Shown: positions 1-11,368, counted from the first letter of the stretch. The stretch: DNA of 64,000 bases from Mediterraneibacter butyricigenes (GCF_003574295.1 NZ_BHGK01000001.1:496001-560000); one strand, 5' to 3'. Notes: generated by a model not told the origin, from the sequence alone. Made by a program: numbers and translations.

Positions 1-4
1 AGTT

Positions 5-415
5 GTGGACTATACATTTGAAAGTGACCGGATTAAGGGATTGTATTGTGATGGTGTTGTAGCCATCCGAGAAGATATGACGATTCCAGAGAAAGCTTGT
101 GCACTGGCAGAAGAAATGGGACATCACGGAACCTCTTACGGGAATATCATAGATATGGATTCCGTACAGAACCGTAAACAGGAACGTCAGGCACGCTTGC
201 ACGGATATAATCGCCTGATCGGACTCGCAGGGCTGGTCGAAGCCTATGAACACGGCTGCCAGAACCGGTATGAGATTGCAGAGTTTTTGGAAGTTACGGA
301 TGAATTTCTGGAAGACTGCATTAGCTGCTATCGAGATAAGTATGGGGAGTGCAAAACTGTAGATAACTACACAATTTATTTTATCCCTAACTTGATGATA
401 TTTAAGAAAATATAG
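5..415 (+). CDS. ImmA/IrrE-family metallopeptidase, 5'-partial
   Basis: Resembles ImmA/IrrE (DUF955) zinc peptidases, which in mobile elements cleave the element's repressor after damage and so trigger excision or transfer. The diagnostic core is AEEMGHHGTSY (about residues 35-45), where E and H residues form the metal site; the order of the H/E residues departs from a strict HExxH, as is common in phage versions. A helical 'NRKQERQARLHGYNRLIG' block and the ending VDNYTIYFIP fit the family. The frame is open to the window edge, so the GTG at 5 may not be the true start and N-terminal residues are probably missing. It is followed 15 nt later by the TPR-like gene. The family call is fairly secure; the target repressor is outside the window. 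Confidence 0.75.
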   Translation: MDYTFESDRIKGLYCDGVVAIREDMTIPEKACALAEEMGHHGTSYGNIIDMDSVQNRKQERQARLHGYNRLIGLAGLVEAYEHGCQNRYEIAEFLEVTDEFLEDCISCYRDKYGECKTVDNYTIYFIPNLMIFKKI

Positions 416-430
416 AATCGAGGTGATTTT

Positions 431-1258
431 ATGGGATTTTTTGATGCATTTAAACCCAAAGACACTTCTTCATCTTCCAAAATTATAGACAGAAAATCTA
501 TTCCAGCCGAACAAATAGATAAAATGCAACGTATCAAAGCCAGCAACTGTTATCGTCAAAGACTTTATAAAACCTTTTATAAAGGATATCCTGAAATGCC
601 ATTTATTTCTCAAGATAGAGAATTAAACACCAACTGGATCGAGCAAGCCAAAATGTTTGGCGTTACTCCTACAAAAGAAGCGATGACACGATATTCTGAT
701 GGTTTATTGCCTGGACATGTTTATCTGTTGTATTGGCTAAAGAAATATACCAACCAAAAGGCCCCCTCGTACTTCGAATATAAATACGGTATAGATTTTT
801 ATAAAGAAAAGAAGTTATTAACTCAGAACGGTTATTTGGAAAATTCCAAGCCTACCCACAAAGGCGAACTTGCAATCAATACTCATCATGATGTCATTGT
901 TAAACATGATTCGAAATTTCAAGTAACTTTATCAGATAATGCTGATTTAAGTAAATTAAAAGATCCTGCTGATATTAACTTAAACGCAAGGGAATTGGAG
1001 AAGCAAGGTGATATAGATACTGCTATAACGCTCTACGAAAAAAATGTTTCTCACCGTTTTGTCGGTAATTATCCTTATGATAGACTCGCCATTATCTACA
1101 GGAAGAAAAAAGACTATGCTAATGAAATCCGTGTTCTTAAAACAGCAATTGATGTTTTTACACATGATGTTCCTGTTACACGTTCAGATCGTTCTGTCAA
1201 GTTAACACGTTTCAAAGAACGTCTAGCAAAAGCAAAAAAATTAAAGATGAATAATTAG
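431..1258 (+). CDS. Hypothetical cargo protein with C-terminal TPR-like region
   Basis: I do not recognise a named family for the whole 275-residue protein. It starts at an ATG after GAGGTGATTTT, a good ribosome site. The N-terminal 40 residues are Ser/Lys-rich and probably disordered. Residues about 95-150 look like a small winged-helix or SAP-like unit (YFEYKYGIDF...LLTQNGYL...HKGELAI). Residues about 185-265 form helical pairs typical of a TPR unit (ARELEKQGDIDTAITLYEKN, then IYRKKKDYANEIRVLKTAID). No signal peptide or membrane segment. It lies between an ImmA gene and a displaced ImmA-like tail, and is AT-rich, so it looks like cargo acquired by the element. No biochemical role is proposed. 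Confidence 0.6.
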   Translation: MGFFDAFKPKDTSSSSKIIDRKSIPAEQIDKMQRIKASNCYRQRLYKTFYKGYPEMPFISQDRELNTNWIEQAKMFGVTPTKEAMTRYSDGLLPGHVYLLYWLKKYTNQKAPSYFEYKYGIDFYKEKKLLTQNGYLENSKPTHKGELAINTHHDVIVKHDSKFQVTLSDNADLSKLKDPADINLNARELEKQGDIDTAITLYEKNVSHRFVGNYPYDRLAIIYRKKKDYANEIRVLKTAIDVFTHDVPVTRSDRSVKLTRFKERLAKAKKLKMNN

Positions 1259-1265
1259 AAAATTC

Positions 1266-1361
1266 TTTGATAACAATCTTCCTAAGTACGGAATCGGAAC
1301 GACCGTGGATAATTACTACATTGCGTTTATCCCGCATTTGATGGTAGGGAAGATAAAATAA
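1266..1361 (+). pseudogene. Orphan C-terminal tail of an ImmA/IrrE-like gene
   Basis: Immediately after the TPR-like gene an open stretch encodes KYGIGTTVDNYYIAFIPHLM before a TAA. It matches the end of the ImmA-like protein at 5-415 (KYGECKTVDNYTIYFIPNLM). There is no start or upstream ImmA body, so this is a remnant. The simplest reading is that the cargo gene entered within or beside an immA 3' end and the original tail was left downstream while the first copy acquired another ending. Confidence 0.65.
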
Positions 1362-1427
1362 AAATAGACGCCTTTTTTATAAGAATATGAGTTCAAAAAA
1401 CACTTAGAATTGGTACACTCTGTAAAT

Positions 1428-1469
1428 ATCATTTTGGTACAATGTGGAAAATTATTTTTGCAAAATGAT
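1428..1469. repeat. Inverted repeat with 9-bp arms
   Basis: ATCATTTTG at 1428-1436 is exactly complementary to CAAAATGAT at 1461-1469, in an AT-rich gap. The octamer TTGGTACA also occurs twice nearby (about 1410 and 1435). It may be a regulator site or a weak hairpin upstream of the abi promoter. Confidence 0.35.
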
Positions 1470-1490
1470 AAGCATTTTTTTGTAGAATAC

Positions 1491-1518
1491 TTGACAAGAT
1501 TCTTGCGTATGATATAAT
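1491..1518 (+). promoter_or_regulatory. Sigma-A promoter for the abiF-type RNA and possibly abi
   Basis: A perfect TTGACA (1491-1496) and perfect TATAAT (1513-1518) are separated by 16 bp. Transcription would begin near 1525, just upstream of the structured RNA and 90 nt before the Abi start codon. Confidence 0.75.
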
Positions 1519-1520
1519 AT

Positions 1521-1594
1521 CACTAATTAGTGAATGACTGGGGTCCAGTTGCAGAAGAGTCTTGAGGTAGAAATGCTTCAGGGCTCTTTTTGCA
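1521..1594 (+). ncRNA. Small structured RNA upstream of abi (abiF RNA motif candidate)
   Basis: The segment between a consensus promoter and the Abi gene holds three structural elements. First comes a 12-bp perfect palindrome CACTAATTAGTG (1521-1532). Next is a hairpin ACTGG-GGT-CCAGT (about 1537-1549). Last is a long hairpin with a T-run (1555-1591) that works as a terminator. The result would be a discrete RNA of roughly 70 nt, or an attenuated leader. An 'abiF' RNA motif next to AbiF/Abi_2 genes is known from comparative genomics; position and architecture agree, but the covariance model was not run. It could act as an RNA antitoxin or regulator of the neighbouring HEPN protein. Confidence 0.55.
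1555..1591 (+). terminator. Intrinsic terminator or attenuator before abi
   Basis: AAGAGTCTTGAG pairs with CTTCAGGGCTCTT, including G-U pairs, across a loop of about 8-10 nt and is followed by TTTTT. It lies 25 nt before the Abi start, so most transcripts would end as the small RNA and read-through would make abi mRNA. Confidence 0.6.
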
Positions 1595-1616
1595 TAATTA
1601 ACGAAAGGAAAAGATT

Positions 1617-2591
1617 ATGTGCAATAAAATAATTGCAGAATTCACTACTATAGATGAACAAATTGAAATTTTAAAGAGACGACATCTTTTGTTCTTAGAC
1701 GAAAAACTCGCAAGAGATTCGTTACAAGCTTATGGATATTACACCCTAATCAACGGCTACAAAGAACCCTATGTCTATCTTGATGAAGATGGAAATGAAT
1801 TTTATAAAGAAGGCACTTATTTCGAACAAATTTGCTCTCTCTTTAATCTTGATGCCGAACTCCGTTACGCGGTTTTAACTTCTATGCTTGCTCTAGAAGA
1901 CCATTTACGCTCTGTAACATCCTATGTTATAGGTGAACACTTTGGATCAGACGACTCGGTTTACTTAAATCGAGAAAACTACAAAGATCGACCTGTTTCA
2001 AATAAAAATTTTTCTTTGGATTCTATTCTTGATACGATGCAGCATACATTACGTTCCAACAGAGAGCCTATTCTATATCACCGACAACATTATAATAATG
2101 TTCCTCCGTGGATTCTCGTAAAAGGGCTTTATATGAATACACTTGTTAACTTTATACGCTTTCAAAAGAAATATGTTAAAGAAGAAATGCTTCATATTAT
2201 CTATGGAATCTCTCCTGAAGTAGCTGCTTTAGATTCCGTAAAGGAATTGTTTATGAGTACACTCTTTATTTCATTAGATTATAGGAATATGGCAGCTCAT
2301 GGTGGGCGCACATACAATTTTGCTCCACATTCAAAATTAAGATTAAATAATTCTTTGATCAAGGAATTATCAACGGTTCTTGATTGCCCTGTCCTAACGC
2401 AGAAAACCTGCAACATTAATCAGTTATTTTACTTATTACGATTATTCCGATTAGAACCACTTCATCTAAATATGTTAACCGCTTTAGAAAAGGAGGTAAG
2501 TCGTCATTGTACCCTGTTTCCGAATGATATCCATTACATCCAAGACGCTACTGGAGTACTCTTCGATCTCGAAATAACTGAAGATAAATAA
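1617..2591 (+). CDS. Abi family (Abi_2/AbiD-AbiF type) abortive-infection protein
   Basis: A 324-residue cytosolic protein of the Abi_2 family, linked to abortive infection of phage. Family marks are the early LQAYGYYTLINGY block (residues 37-48), the acidic-aromatic stretch around residues 55-75, and RNMAAH at 223-228. The last fits the R-x4-H ribonuclease signature of HEPN domains, so RNA cleavage is a reasonable inference. The ATG at 1617 follows AAAGGAAAAG. Just upstream is a promoter and a short structured RNA, the arrangement known for abiF RNA. The gene lies between immA and the recombinase, so it is defence cargo of the mobile element. The family is fairly secure; the trigger and the RNA target are unknown. 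Confidence 0.85.
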   Translation: MCNKIIAEFTTIDEQIEILKRRHLLFLDEKLARDSLQAYGYYTLINGYKEPYVYLDEDGNEFYKEGTYFEQICSLFNLDAELRYAVLTSMLALEDHLRSVTSYVIGEHFGSDDSVYLNRENYKDRPVSNKNFSLDSILDTMQHTLRSNREPILYHRQHYNNVPPWILVKGLYMNTLVNFIRFQKKYVKEEMLHIIYGISPEVAALDSVKELFMSTLFISLDYRNMAAHGGRTYNFAPHSKLRLNNSLIKELSTVLDCPVLTQKTCNINQLFYLLRLFRLEPLHLNMLTALEKEVSRHCTLFPNDIHYIQDATGVLFDLEITEDK

Positions 2592-2604
2592 TATTCATAA
2601 TAAA

Positions 2605-2634
2605 AAACCGCCCCTGCGCCAACAGGAACGGTTT
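2605..2634. terminator. Terminator after abi
   Basis: AAACCG (2605-2610) pairs with CGGTTT (2629-2634), reinforced by CCTG/CAGG inside. It lies 14 nt after the abi stop. A-run on the left and T-run on the right make it potentially bidirectional. Confidence 0.55.
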
Positions 2635-2672
2635 CCCCATAATCAATATGAGGACGTATATAACGTATATAT

Positions 2673-2719
2673 CCGAAGAGATACATACAATACTCACAAA
2701 AATATTGTATCATCTTCGG
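2673..2719. repeat. Long imperfect inverted repeat upstream of the recombinase
   Basis: CCGAAGA (2673-2679) and TCTTCGG (2713-2719) form the base, and TACAATA/TATTGTA (2686-2692, 2703-2709) the top, of one stem. It lies 95 bp before the recombinase start and may be a second terminator or a protein-binding site. Confidence 0.5.
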
Positions 2720-2777
2720 GCAGCTATCGCAAGCGGAACACCCGTTCCTCGCTGGCTGTTATTTTTATACCCATTTT

Positions 2778-2793
2778 TGTGCGACGTCGCACA
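2778..2793. promoter_or_regulatory. Perfect 16-bp palindrome before the recombinase
   Basis: TGTGCGACGTCGCACA is a perfect palindrome ending 21 nt before the recombinase ATG and close to its ribosome site AGGAAGGTGATG. It is far more GC-rich than its surroundings. An operator for a dimeric repressor, or a hairpin masking translation, are both plausible. Confidence 0.5.
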
Positions 2794-2814
2794 TATACTT
2801 AGGAAGGTGATGTT

Positions 2815-4371
2815 ATGAAAAATGAATACTGTATCTATCTGAGGAAATCCCGTGGTGATTCCGCTCTTGAAGCTATGGGCGTAGATGTCCTGGAACGGCA
2901 TGAGCGCACACTCCTGGATCTGGCCAAACAGATGAATCTGTCGATCACTGCAATCTACCGTGAAGTGGTTTCTGGTGACTCTATTTCTGCCCGTCCTGAA
3001 ATGCAAAAACTTCTGGCTGAGGTGGAATCCGGCAAATGGAAAGGCGTACTGGTTATGGAAGTAGAACGTCTGGCCAGAGGCGACACCATCGATCAGGGCA
3101 TTGTTCAAAGAGCATTCCAGTACACGGATACTCTGATCGTAACGCCAGTCAAAGTCTACAATCCTGCCAATGAATTCGATGAAGAATACTTTGAATTTGG
3201 ATTATTCATGTCACGCCGGGAATATAAAACCATCAAGCGCCGGATGCAAGCCGGTCGTTATGCTGCAGCCAAAGAAGGAAAATGGCCATTTAATGCAGCA
3301 CCTTATGGTTTCCGCAGATTCAAGCTCTCAAAAGAAAAAGGGTGGACACTTGTACCGGAAGAAGAAGAGGTTCCTGTTGTGCGTCTGGTATATGCACGTT
3401 ACACCGGCCCCGATCGCGTTGGCGTGACCACGATCCGCAGATATCTGAATGACCGCCAAATGTTCACGCGCTCCGGTAAATTGTGGACAGACAGCATGAT
3501 CCGGGAAATGCTGGCAAATCCGGTATATGATCAGATGGTCGCAATCGGTCGGCGGAAACAAATCACTGCACTGGAAGACGGGCAACCGGTAAAGAAACGT
3601 CCCCGTTGTGATAATTACGAAGTATATCAGGGCAGACACCCTCGTATCATTGATCACGATGTCTGGATGGAAGCACAGAGCTACCTTGGAAGAGGAAAAC
3701 CTAAACTTCCGGAGCAGTACAGCGTAAAAAATCCACTGGCCGGATTGATTGTGTGCAGCCAGTGTAAAAAGAAAATGCTCCGTCGTCCTGCTGCTCTGAC
3801 CGGAAATAAACATGGTGCTCCTTACGATTCGATTTTATGCAATACACAAGGCTGTCCAACCGTAGGATGCAGTCTGGATCTGTTGGAACATTCCGTCATC
3901 GATGCGTTGAGTGAATGGGTAAAGGATTATGAATTGGATCATGTCATTCCAGAAAGTAAAGTCCCGGAACTAACAGATCTCCTAGGATCCACTGAAAAAG
4001 AAAAGGCTGCTCTTCTCTCCCAGAAAGAAAACCTTTTCAATCTTCTGGAACAGGGCGTGTACTCCTCTGAGGTCTTTCTGGAACGCTCCCACGTCCTTCA
4101 GGAGCGCATTAATGCTGTGGATGATAAAATCCTCGACTTACAAAAAGAGATCGAATATGAGAAAAATAACGATGCTCACATCCATAGTTTTATTCCATCC
4201 TGCAAAGGTCTGCTCTCCTGTTATTGGGATTTATCAGTTGAGGAAAAGAATAAAGCTTTGAAAATGCTATTGCATAGTGTAGAATATAAGAAGTTAAAGA
4301 GAAACAAGAAAGGACACAAAGATGATGCGTCCTTTGAACTAACTATAAAGCCTCGAATCCCGCGTATTTAG
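2815..4371 (+). CDS. Large serine recombinase (integrase)
   Basis: A 518-residue integrase of the large serine recombinase class, catalysing site-specific integration and, with a directionality factor, excision. The N-terminal resolvase domain (about 1-150) carries the nucleophile S12 in YLRKS and the conserved ER-LAR-D segment (84-90). A recombinase domain follows (about 155-290, with PYGFRR at 163-168). The zinc ribbon has C314, C317, C342 and C347. A coiled-coil region (about 385-450) comes last. Length and domain order are normal and no key residue is missing. The start follows GGAAGGTGATGTT. The gene ends 18 bp before truncated cotJC, the usual position of an integrase next to its att site. 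It is the last gene of an element extending left beyond the window. Confidence 0.93.
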   Translation: MKNEYCIYLRKSRGDSALEAMGVDVLERHERTLLDLAKQMNLSITAIYREVVSGDSISARPEMQKLLAEVESGKWKGVLVMEVERLARGDTIDQGIVQRAFQYTDTLIVTPVKVYNPANEFDEEYFEFGLFMSRREYKTIKRRMQAGRYAAAKEGKWPFNAAPYGFRRFKLSKEKGWTLVPEEEEVPVVRLVYARYTGPDRVGVTTIRRYLNDRQMFTRSGKLWTDSMIREMLANPVYDQMVAIGRRKQITALEDGQPVKKRPRCDNYEVYQGRHPRIIDHDVWMEAQSYLGRGKPKLPEQYSVKNPLAGLIVCSQCKKKMLRRPAALTGNKHGAPYDSILCNTQGCPTVGCSLDLLEHSVIDALSEWVKDYELDHVIPESKVPELTDLLGSTEKEKAALLSQKENLFNLLEQGVYSSEVFLERSHVLQERINAVDDKILDLQKEIEYEKNNDAHIHSFIPSCKGLLSCYWDLSVEEKNKALKMLLHSVEYKKLKRNKKGHKDDASFELTIKPRIPRI

Positions 4372-4400
4372 GGGCTTTTCGGTTACTTCTACAGAAAATG
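4372..4400. other. Predicted attachment-site junction inside cotJC
   Basis: The cotJC reading frame matches its family up to H68 (codon 4398-4400), then reads only Phe-Leu-stop. The integrase stop lies at 4369-4371. The crossover site must therefore lie near 4385-4410, around the codons for GTEEVSH. The exact core cannot be read without the other end of the element. Confidence 0.6.
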
Positions 4401-4601
4401 GGAAACTTCCTCAGTTCCGATATCGGTCAATATTCCAGTTACTTCCTTATAAGGCATGGTGTATCTCTGACACAAATATCTCATGGATGCGCCAAGCTCG
4501 CCGTCAGGTCCTCCAAATTGAGTCATAATTACCTGTGCCATTTCCGGATTTGTCTGAGTAATCTTTACCGGATACTGTAACCTCTTTTCATAATTCCACA
4601 T
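4389..4601 (-). pseudogene. cotJC: cotJC (spore-coat Mn-catalase) N-terminal fragment, interrupted
   Basis: Seventy residues matching the start of CotJC, the manganese-catalase-like spore coat protein: MWNYEKRLQYPV, then GGPDGELGASMRYL (30-43), then LTDIGTEEVSH (58-68). Intact CotJC is about 190-220 residues, so two thirds are missing. The break falls at the HxxE-type metal-ligand region, removing most of the active site. Downstream sequence is the mobile element carrying the serine recombinase. It follows cotJB by 3 nt. Identity is secure; whether the gene is dead or is restored by excision during sporulation cannot be told from this window. Confidence 0.85.
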
Positions 4602-4604
4602 AAA

Positions 4605-4874
4605 TCAGCATCCCCCTTCCTGCCATGGCCACGGTGAATCAATCCAATCCCAATTATCACTGCATGAATCCGTCACTGTATCTATAGTCAACGGTCCGAA
4701 GTTTTTGGCATACTCTTTCAATGCCTGATTGCGCATCCGACTGCACTCATAAAAATACGCCAGGGCATCTTCATCCTCAGGATGCGTATCTAAAAATAGT
4801 TTTGCATCATCCACCGCAAAACTATATAAATAAATCTGATCCATCAGATCTTTCTTGCATACACCATTCGTCAT
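4605..4874 (-). CDS. cotJB: Spore coat protein CotJB
   Basis: About 89 residues matching CotJB, a small inner-coat protein made in the mother cell. Visible features are KKDLMDQIYLYSFAVDDAKLFLDTHP with the family's helical spacing, then ECSRMRNQALKEYAKNFGPLT, and a Trp-rich end (WDWIDSPWPWQ). The start is taken at the internal ATG (4874) because AAAAGGAGGGCAAATGAG stands directly upstream and it overlaps the cotJA stop by 4 nt; a longer reading from 4940 has no such support. It lies between cotJA and cotJC in the usual order, minus strand. Confidence 0.88.
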   Translation of the reverse strand: MTNGVCKKDLMDQIYLYSFAVDDAKLFLDTHPEDEDALAYFYECSRMRNQALKEYAKNFGPLTIDTVTDSCSDNWDWIDSPWPWQEGGC

Positions 4875-5140
4875 CTCATTTGCCCTCCTTTTCTTCCAAG
4901 AAATTCGAGATTTAATTCCTGAAAGATCGTTCCCTGACAAAGAGCCTTCTCTAAATCACAGATTTCTCTCCATTCCTGCCATGGCACATAAGCCATCGCA
5001 AGCGGAAACTGAGATAACGGATCTTTTCTCATCTTTATACATGTATCACATGCATCCTGGTGAAATTCAGCACATGGTGAACAGGAACCTCTTCCCGTAT
5101 TTCGAACCTGATTCCGGGAATAATTGGAACAATATGGCAT
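4871..5140 (-). CDS. cotJA: Spore coat-associated protein CotJA
   Basis: Eighty-nine residues whose second half, PLAMAYVPWQEW followed by LEKALCQGTIFQEL, is the signature of CotJA, first gene of the cotJABC coat operon. The N-terminal 40 residues are Cys-rich (six Cys) with no clear family match. The start follows AAAAGGAGGAAACAGGAAT. It overlaps cotJB by 4 nt, indicating translational coupling. Expression is expected in the mother cell under SigE; a weak matching promoter lies upstream. Confidence 0.88.
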   Translation of the reverse strand: MPYCSNYSRNQVRNTGRGSCSPCAEFHQDACDTCIKMRKDPLSQFPLAMAYVPWQEWREICDLEKALCQGTIFQELNLEFLGRKGGQMR

Positions 5141-5175
5141 ATTCCTGTTTCCTCCTTTTCCATTCTTGTACTTAT

Positions 5176-5203
5176 AATTTATGAAAAAATGAGAAAAATG
5201 TGC
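5176..5203 (-). promoter_or_regulatory. Possible SigE-type promoter for cotJABC
   Basis: On the minus strand GCACATT (5203-5197) and CATAAATT (5183-5176) are separated by 13 nt. Both resemble SigE elements (about GCATATT and CATACAAT) with one or two mismatches. A 14-bp palindrome CCACATATATGTGG lies just upstream (5220-5233). Suggestive only. Confidence 0.35.
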
Positions 5204-5310
5204 ATATTTTCCTTTCTTGCCACATATATGTGGATGATTTCAATTTTAAACGTTGTTCTTACGAAGTCGCCGCAGATGGTACGATTGTGTAAAGACAGCA
5301 TTTATAAAAC

Positions 5311-5336
5311 AAAAAAGATCAACATTTCTGTTGATC
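5311..5336 (-). terminator. rRNA operon terminator
   Basis: GATCAACA (5317-5324) and TGTTGATC (5329-5336) form a perfect 8-bp stem with a 4-nt loop, followed on the minus strand by six T. It lies about 70 nt past the 23S 3' end and 14 nt past the 23S processing arm, with no second 5S in between. Confidence 0.8.
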
Positions 5337-5349
5337 TCCCAATAAATAT

Positions 5350-5373
5350 GTACCTTCAAAATCACATACAAAG
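5350..5373 (-). repeat. 23S processing stem, 3' arm
   Basis: These 24 bases complement 22 of 24 bases at 8442-8465 on the other side of 23S. In the transcript they would form the long stem cut by RNase III to release pre-23S. Confidence 0.7.
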
Positions 5374-5402
5374 AACTCTTTCATCCATTCTCCTATCACC
5401 TG

Positions 5403-8295
<2,893 letters not shown>

Positions 8296-8827
8296 ACTTG
8301 CTTCGATTCACGGGAATGAATCTCAGCCACACATGTATAGCGTTACATGCGTTGGTAATAGTTCAATTATTTTAGTTCGTTTTCTTCGAACAAGTTAATG
8401 TTGTTAACATTACCTCGGATGTCTTGATATTTCTATCTTATCTTTGTATGCGATTTTCAAGGTACATAAAGATGCGAGCGCGTCGGAAACAATGTGTGGG
8501 ACAAGCTTGCTTGTCTAAGCACTATTGCTTTTCGATGCATTGGCATGTCATGCCATGAGCGATAAAACCGTAGGTTTTAGAGCTTCGCATCACATCTTCT
8601 CATTTCATTGACTGAATTTATCAGTCATTAGAAACCTGAACACTTTTAGAACTTCCTCTTTTCTTCTCGTTCAACTCTCTAATCACTGGTAAAACCAGCT
8701 ATCCGAACAGCACTTCCCTGCTGATGGGGTTGACCTCAGGCTCCCCTCTTTTCTTCAGTTGCCTGTGTCTGTATCTATGCATAAATGTCGAGCAGCGATT
8801 CCGCTCTTTCATTTATTCTTTTTCAAT
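8296..8827 (-). other. Spacer between 5S and 23S
   Basis: About 530 bp without a tRNA or credible gene. It contains the 5' arm of the 23S processing stem (8442-8465), small hairpins such as GACAAGC-TT-GCTTGTC near 8501-8516, and otherwise unstructured AT-rich sequence. Confidence 0.6.
8442..8465 (-). repeat. 23S processing stem, 5' arm
   Basis: Pairs with 5350-5373. It includes the CCTTGAAAAT motif that also occurs ahead of 16S (about 10687-10696). Confidence 0.7.
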
Positions 8828-8944
8828 TTTGGCGGCCACCTACTCTCCCACACCGTTACCAGTGCAGTACCATCGGCCGCTTAAGGCTTAACCATCGTGT
8901 TCGGGATGAGAACGGGTGTTTCCCTTAAGCGCATCGCCACCAAA
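8828..8944 (-). rRNA. rrf: 5S ribosomal RNA, located between 16S and 23S
   Basis: About 115 nt of typical 5S: GGTGGCGATGCGCTTAAGGG at the 5' side, CCGAACACGATGGTTAAGCC in the middle and GTGGGAGAGTAGGTGGCCGCC at the 3' side. It lies 3' of 16S and 5' of 23S on the minus strand, not at the operon end where 5S normally is, and outside both processing stems. Confidence 0.93.
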
Positions 8945-8956
8945 AACCTTTAGGTT

Positions 8957-8983
8957 ATTGATAACCCAACAATAGACAACAGC
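8957..8983 (-). repeat. 16S processing stem, 3' arm
   Basis: ATTGATAAC..AACAATAGACAACA here is matched, in inverted orientation, by 10696-10722 ahead of 16S with only a few mismatches. The two would pair to form the pre-16S stem. It separates 16S from 5S. Confidence 0.65.
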
Positions 8984-9044
8984 ACTCTCTACTTTTTCTT
9001 CCGTTTTAGTTGGATTGTTCCAGACGAAAGAAATATTTCTTTAT

Positions 9045-10585
<1,541 letters not shown>

Positions 10586-10695
10586 TGTTTGTGTCCAGTT
10601 CAGAATCAACCTTCTGGCTAATTCTTCCCTTTTTACTGTTGTTTGGTTCGTTTGAACCGTTCTTAAAAATCTTCTCTTATAAGAAATTTTCAAGG

Positions 10696-10722
10696 GTTGT
10701 TGTCTATTGTTCAGTTATCAAT
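10696..10722 (-). repeat. 16S processing stem, 5' arm
   Basis: Inverted counterpart of 8957-8983, lying in the leader about 110 nt before 16S. Confidence 0.65.
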
Positions 10723-10764
10723 GTTCTTTTTCTTTGCCGTGCTCTCACGAGTCAGCCTATTTAG

Positions 10765-10791
10765 ATTATCACATTAGCGGCTTTCTGTCAA
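10765..10791 (-). promoter_or_regulatory. rRNA promoter, proximal
   Basis: Minus strand TTGACA (10791-10786), 15-bp spacer, GATAAT (10770-10765). Start would be about 170 nt before 16S. Confidence 0.65.
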
Positions 10792-10912
10792 GAACTTTTT
10801 TCTTTTTCTTTTCAAGTTCTCATCTCAGCTCTTCAGACCAACCACTGTCGATCACCCGATCCGTTCTGTTGTTCCGACTTGCTGTTAGCTGTCTGCCTCA
10901 GCGACGTGTTAT

Positions 10913-10941
10913 ATCTTATCATTCTAATTTTGAATTGTCAA
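10913..10941 (-). promoter_or_regulatory. rRNA promoter, distal
   Basis: Minus strand TTGACA (10941-10936), 17-bp spacer, TAAGAT (10918-10913), with A/T-rich UP-like sequence upstream. Together with 10765-10791 it gives the tandem promoters usual for rRNA operons. Confidence 0.65.
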
Positions 10942-11054
10942 TGATTTTTCTGTTTTTTATTTTTTTCACACAATTTATATAATTCAAAACGTTTTCCTAA
11001 TTTTGTCTCTGTCTATTCTGCTATTTTTCCCTTGTTCAAGCTAAAAATATCGCA

Positions 11055-11102
11055 TAAAAAACAAAAGGCATCGTGTTAACTCATCCTGTTAATACGACAC
11101 CC
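11055..11102 (-). terminator. tRNA-Pro terminator
   Basis: On the minus strand GGTGTCGT and ACGATGCC pair (two G-U), extended by TTAAC/GTTAA, and are followed by TTTTGTTTTTT. It ends the tRNA transcript about 75 nt after the gene, just upstream of the rRNA promoters. Confidence 0.75.
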
Positions 11103-11175
11103 TTCTACTTTCGCACCCTATCGTAAATCATCCGCTCAGTGATCATTTACCTTTCCAACACTTTTATATTTTTAA

Positions 11176-11250
11176 TCGGGGTGACAGGATTCGAACCTGC
11201 GACCTCACGGCCCCCAGCCGTGCGCTCTAACCAAACTGAGCCACACCCCG
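11176..11250 (-). tRNA. tRNA-Pro (anticodon GGG)
   Basis: Cloverleaf readable on the minus strand: acceptor CGGGGTG/CACCCCG, D arm GCTC..GAGC, anticodon arm CACGG-CTGGGGG-CCGTG giving GGG at positions 34-36, T arm with GGTTCGAATCC. CCA is not encoded. It has its own promoter and terminator, separate from the rRNA operon. Confidence 0.93.
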
Positions 11251-11263
11251 CAACGCTCTTACT

Positions 11264-11292
11264 ATTATAGATAAAAACGTTGCAAATGTAAA
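11264..11292 (-). promoter_or_regulatory. Promoter of tRNA-Pro
   Basis: Minus strand TTTACA (11292-11287), 17-bp spacer, perfect TATAAT (11269-11264), 14 nt before the tRNA 5' end. Confidence 0.75.
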
Positions 11293-11368
11293 GAAGGAAT
11301 TAAGGAATTCACTTTCCTGGGTTCAAAACGTTTTCGAAAGAACGAATTCTCCCTCCAAAACCTTCCGT

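Noticed and set aside
4605-4940. Longer 111-residue reading of CotJB from 4940
   Set aside because: The extra 22 residues lie inside cotJA, lack a ribosome site and are not part of the family; the start at 4874 has a strong AGGAGG.
8296-8827. tRNA genes in the rRNA spacer
   Set aside because: No T-arm GGTTCGAAT-type consensus or cloverleaf was found on either strand of the 5S-23S or 16S-5S spacers.
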